Source: Castellaniella caeni NBRC 101664
GTDB lineage: Bacteria; Pseudomonadota; Gammaproteobacteria; Burkholderiales; Burkholderiaceae_B
Assembly (NCBI RefSeq): GCF_001592225.1
Contig: NZ_BCWN01000027.1
Span: forward strand, 1-42,199
Reading direction: 5' to 3'
Length of the DNA: 42,199 bases
Made by a program: the position numbers and the translations under genes. The notes beneath the pieces were generated by a model that ran no database searches, was not told where the DNA came from, and saw only the letters and a list, made by a program, of their open reading frames with translations. Within the stretch, counting starts at the first letter, position 1; the number at the start of each line of letters is the position of its first letter. Below are positions 42,129 through 42,199 of this stretch, one piece after another.

Positions 42129-42199
42129 GCGGGCGCTGCTGGTTCTGCTGGTTCTTTAGCCGCACCGGCGTGCCGATTGTGCCTGGGTTCCAGGACAGG

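Noticed and set aside
42129-42199. Feature after tdh at the window end
   Set aside because: The 71 bases show no clear hairpin with T-run and no start of a recognisable gene.

Overview
The window is about 42.2 kb of GC-rich bacterial chromosome. Gene content and order point to a betaproteobacterium of the Burkholderiales, probably Alcaligenaceae (a relative of Bordetella, Castellaniella or Pusillimonas). The pointers are the run hemA-prfA-prmC-grxD-ubiX, quinol-type NO reductase, kbl-tdh, and many PAS/GGDEF/EAL proteins. The genus is inference; no rRNA is present.

Left arm (1-17.2 kb) is ordinary, dense chromosome: a chemoreceptor cut by the window edge, a CorA transporter, quinol NO reductase (norB) ended by a strong palindrome and a true terminator, an OPT transporter, and a DHA2-type drug exporter. 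Divergent from the exporter run a 2OG-Fe(II) oxygenase, a REC-GGDEF-EAL protein and a PAS histidine kinase overlapping it by 4 nt, probably a two-component c-di-GMP pathway. Then come a GNAT acetyltransferase, a small DUF2501-like secreted protein, RluE-type pseudouridine synthase, a YahK-like alcohol dehydrogenase and queG.

Middle (17.2-30.1 kb) is accessory. It starts with a LysR relic, a secreted Pro/Ser-rich protein whose 3' end runs antisense into a SMUG1-type uracil-DNA glycosylase gene, a 1281-residue secreted protein with a peptidoglycan-binding-like domain, and a Tat-type protein with two cupredoxin-like domains. From 25.1 kb lies a patchwork of broken genes (RhuM, DarT, a small antitoxin-like gene, IS66 transposase), then three intact toxin-antitoxin pairs (higBA, a ParD/ParE-like pair, a second higBA), an orphan HigA-type antitoxin, a third truncated HigA start, and a lipoprotein. 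A tyrosine-integrase relic with frameshifts and no catalytic half closes the region beside tRNA-Phe. The simplest reading is a decayed integrative element at tRNA-Phe in which the addiction modules survived.

Right arm (30.2-42.2 kb) is core again: hemA, prfA, prmC, grxD and ubiX (haem synthesis, translation termination, Fe-S glutaredoxin, ubiquinone cofactor), an HD-GYP-type protein, a convergent MFS transporter, a periplasmic-sensor PAS-GGDEF-EAL protein, and the threonine-degradation pair kbl-tdh.

All three recognisable c-di-GMP proteins look like phosphodiesterases or have damaged cyclase motifs; no canonical GGDEF is present. All protein assignments are from motif and family recognition by eye; no database search or folding calculation was run.
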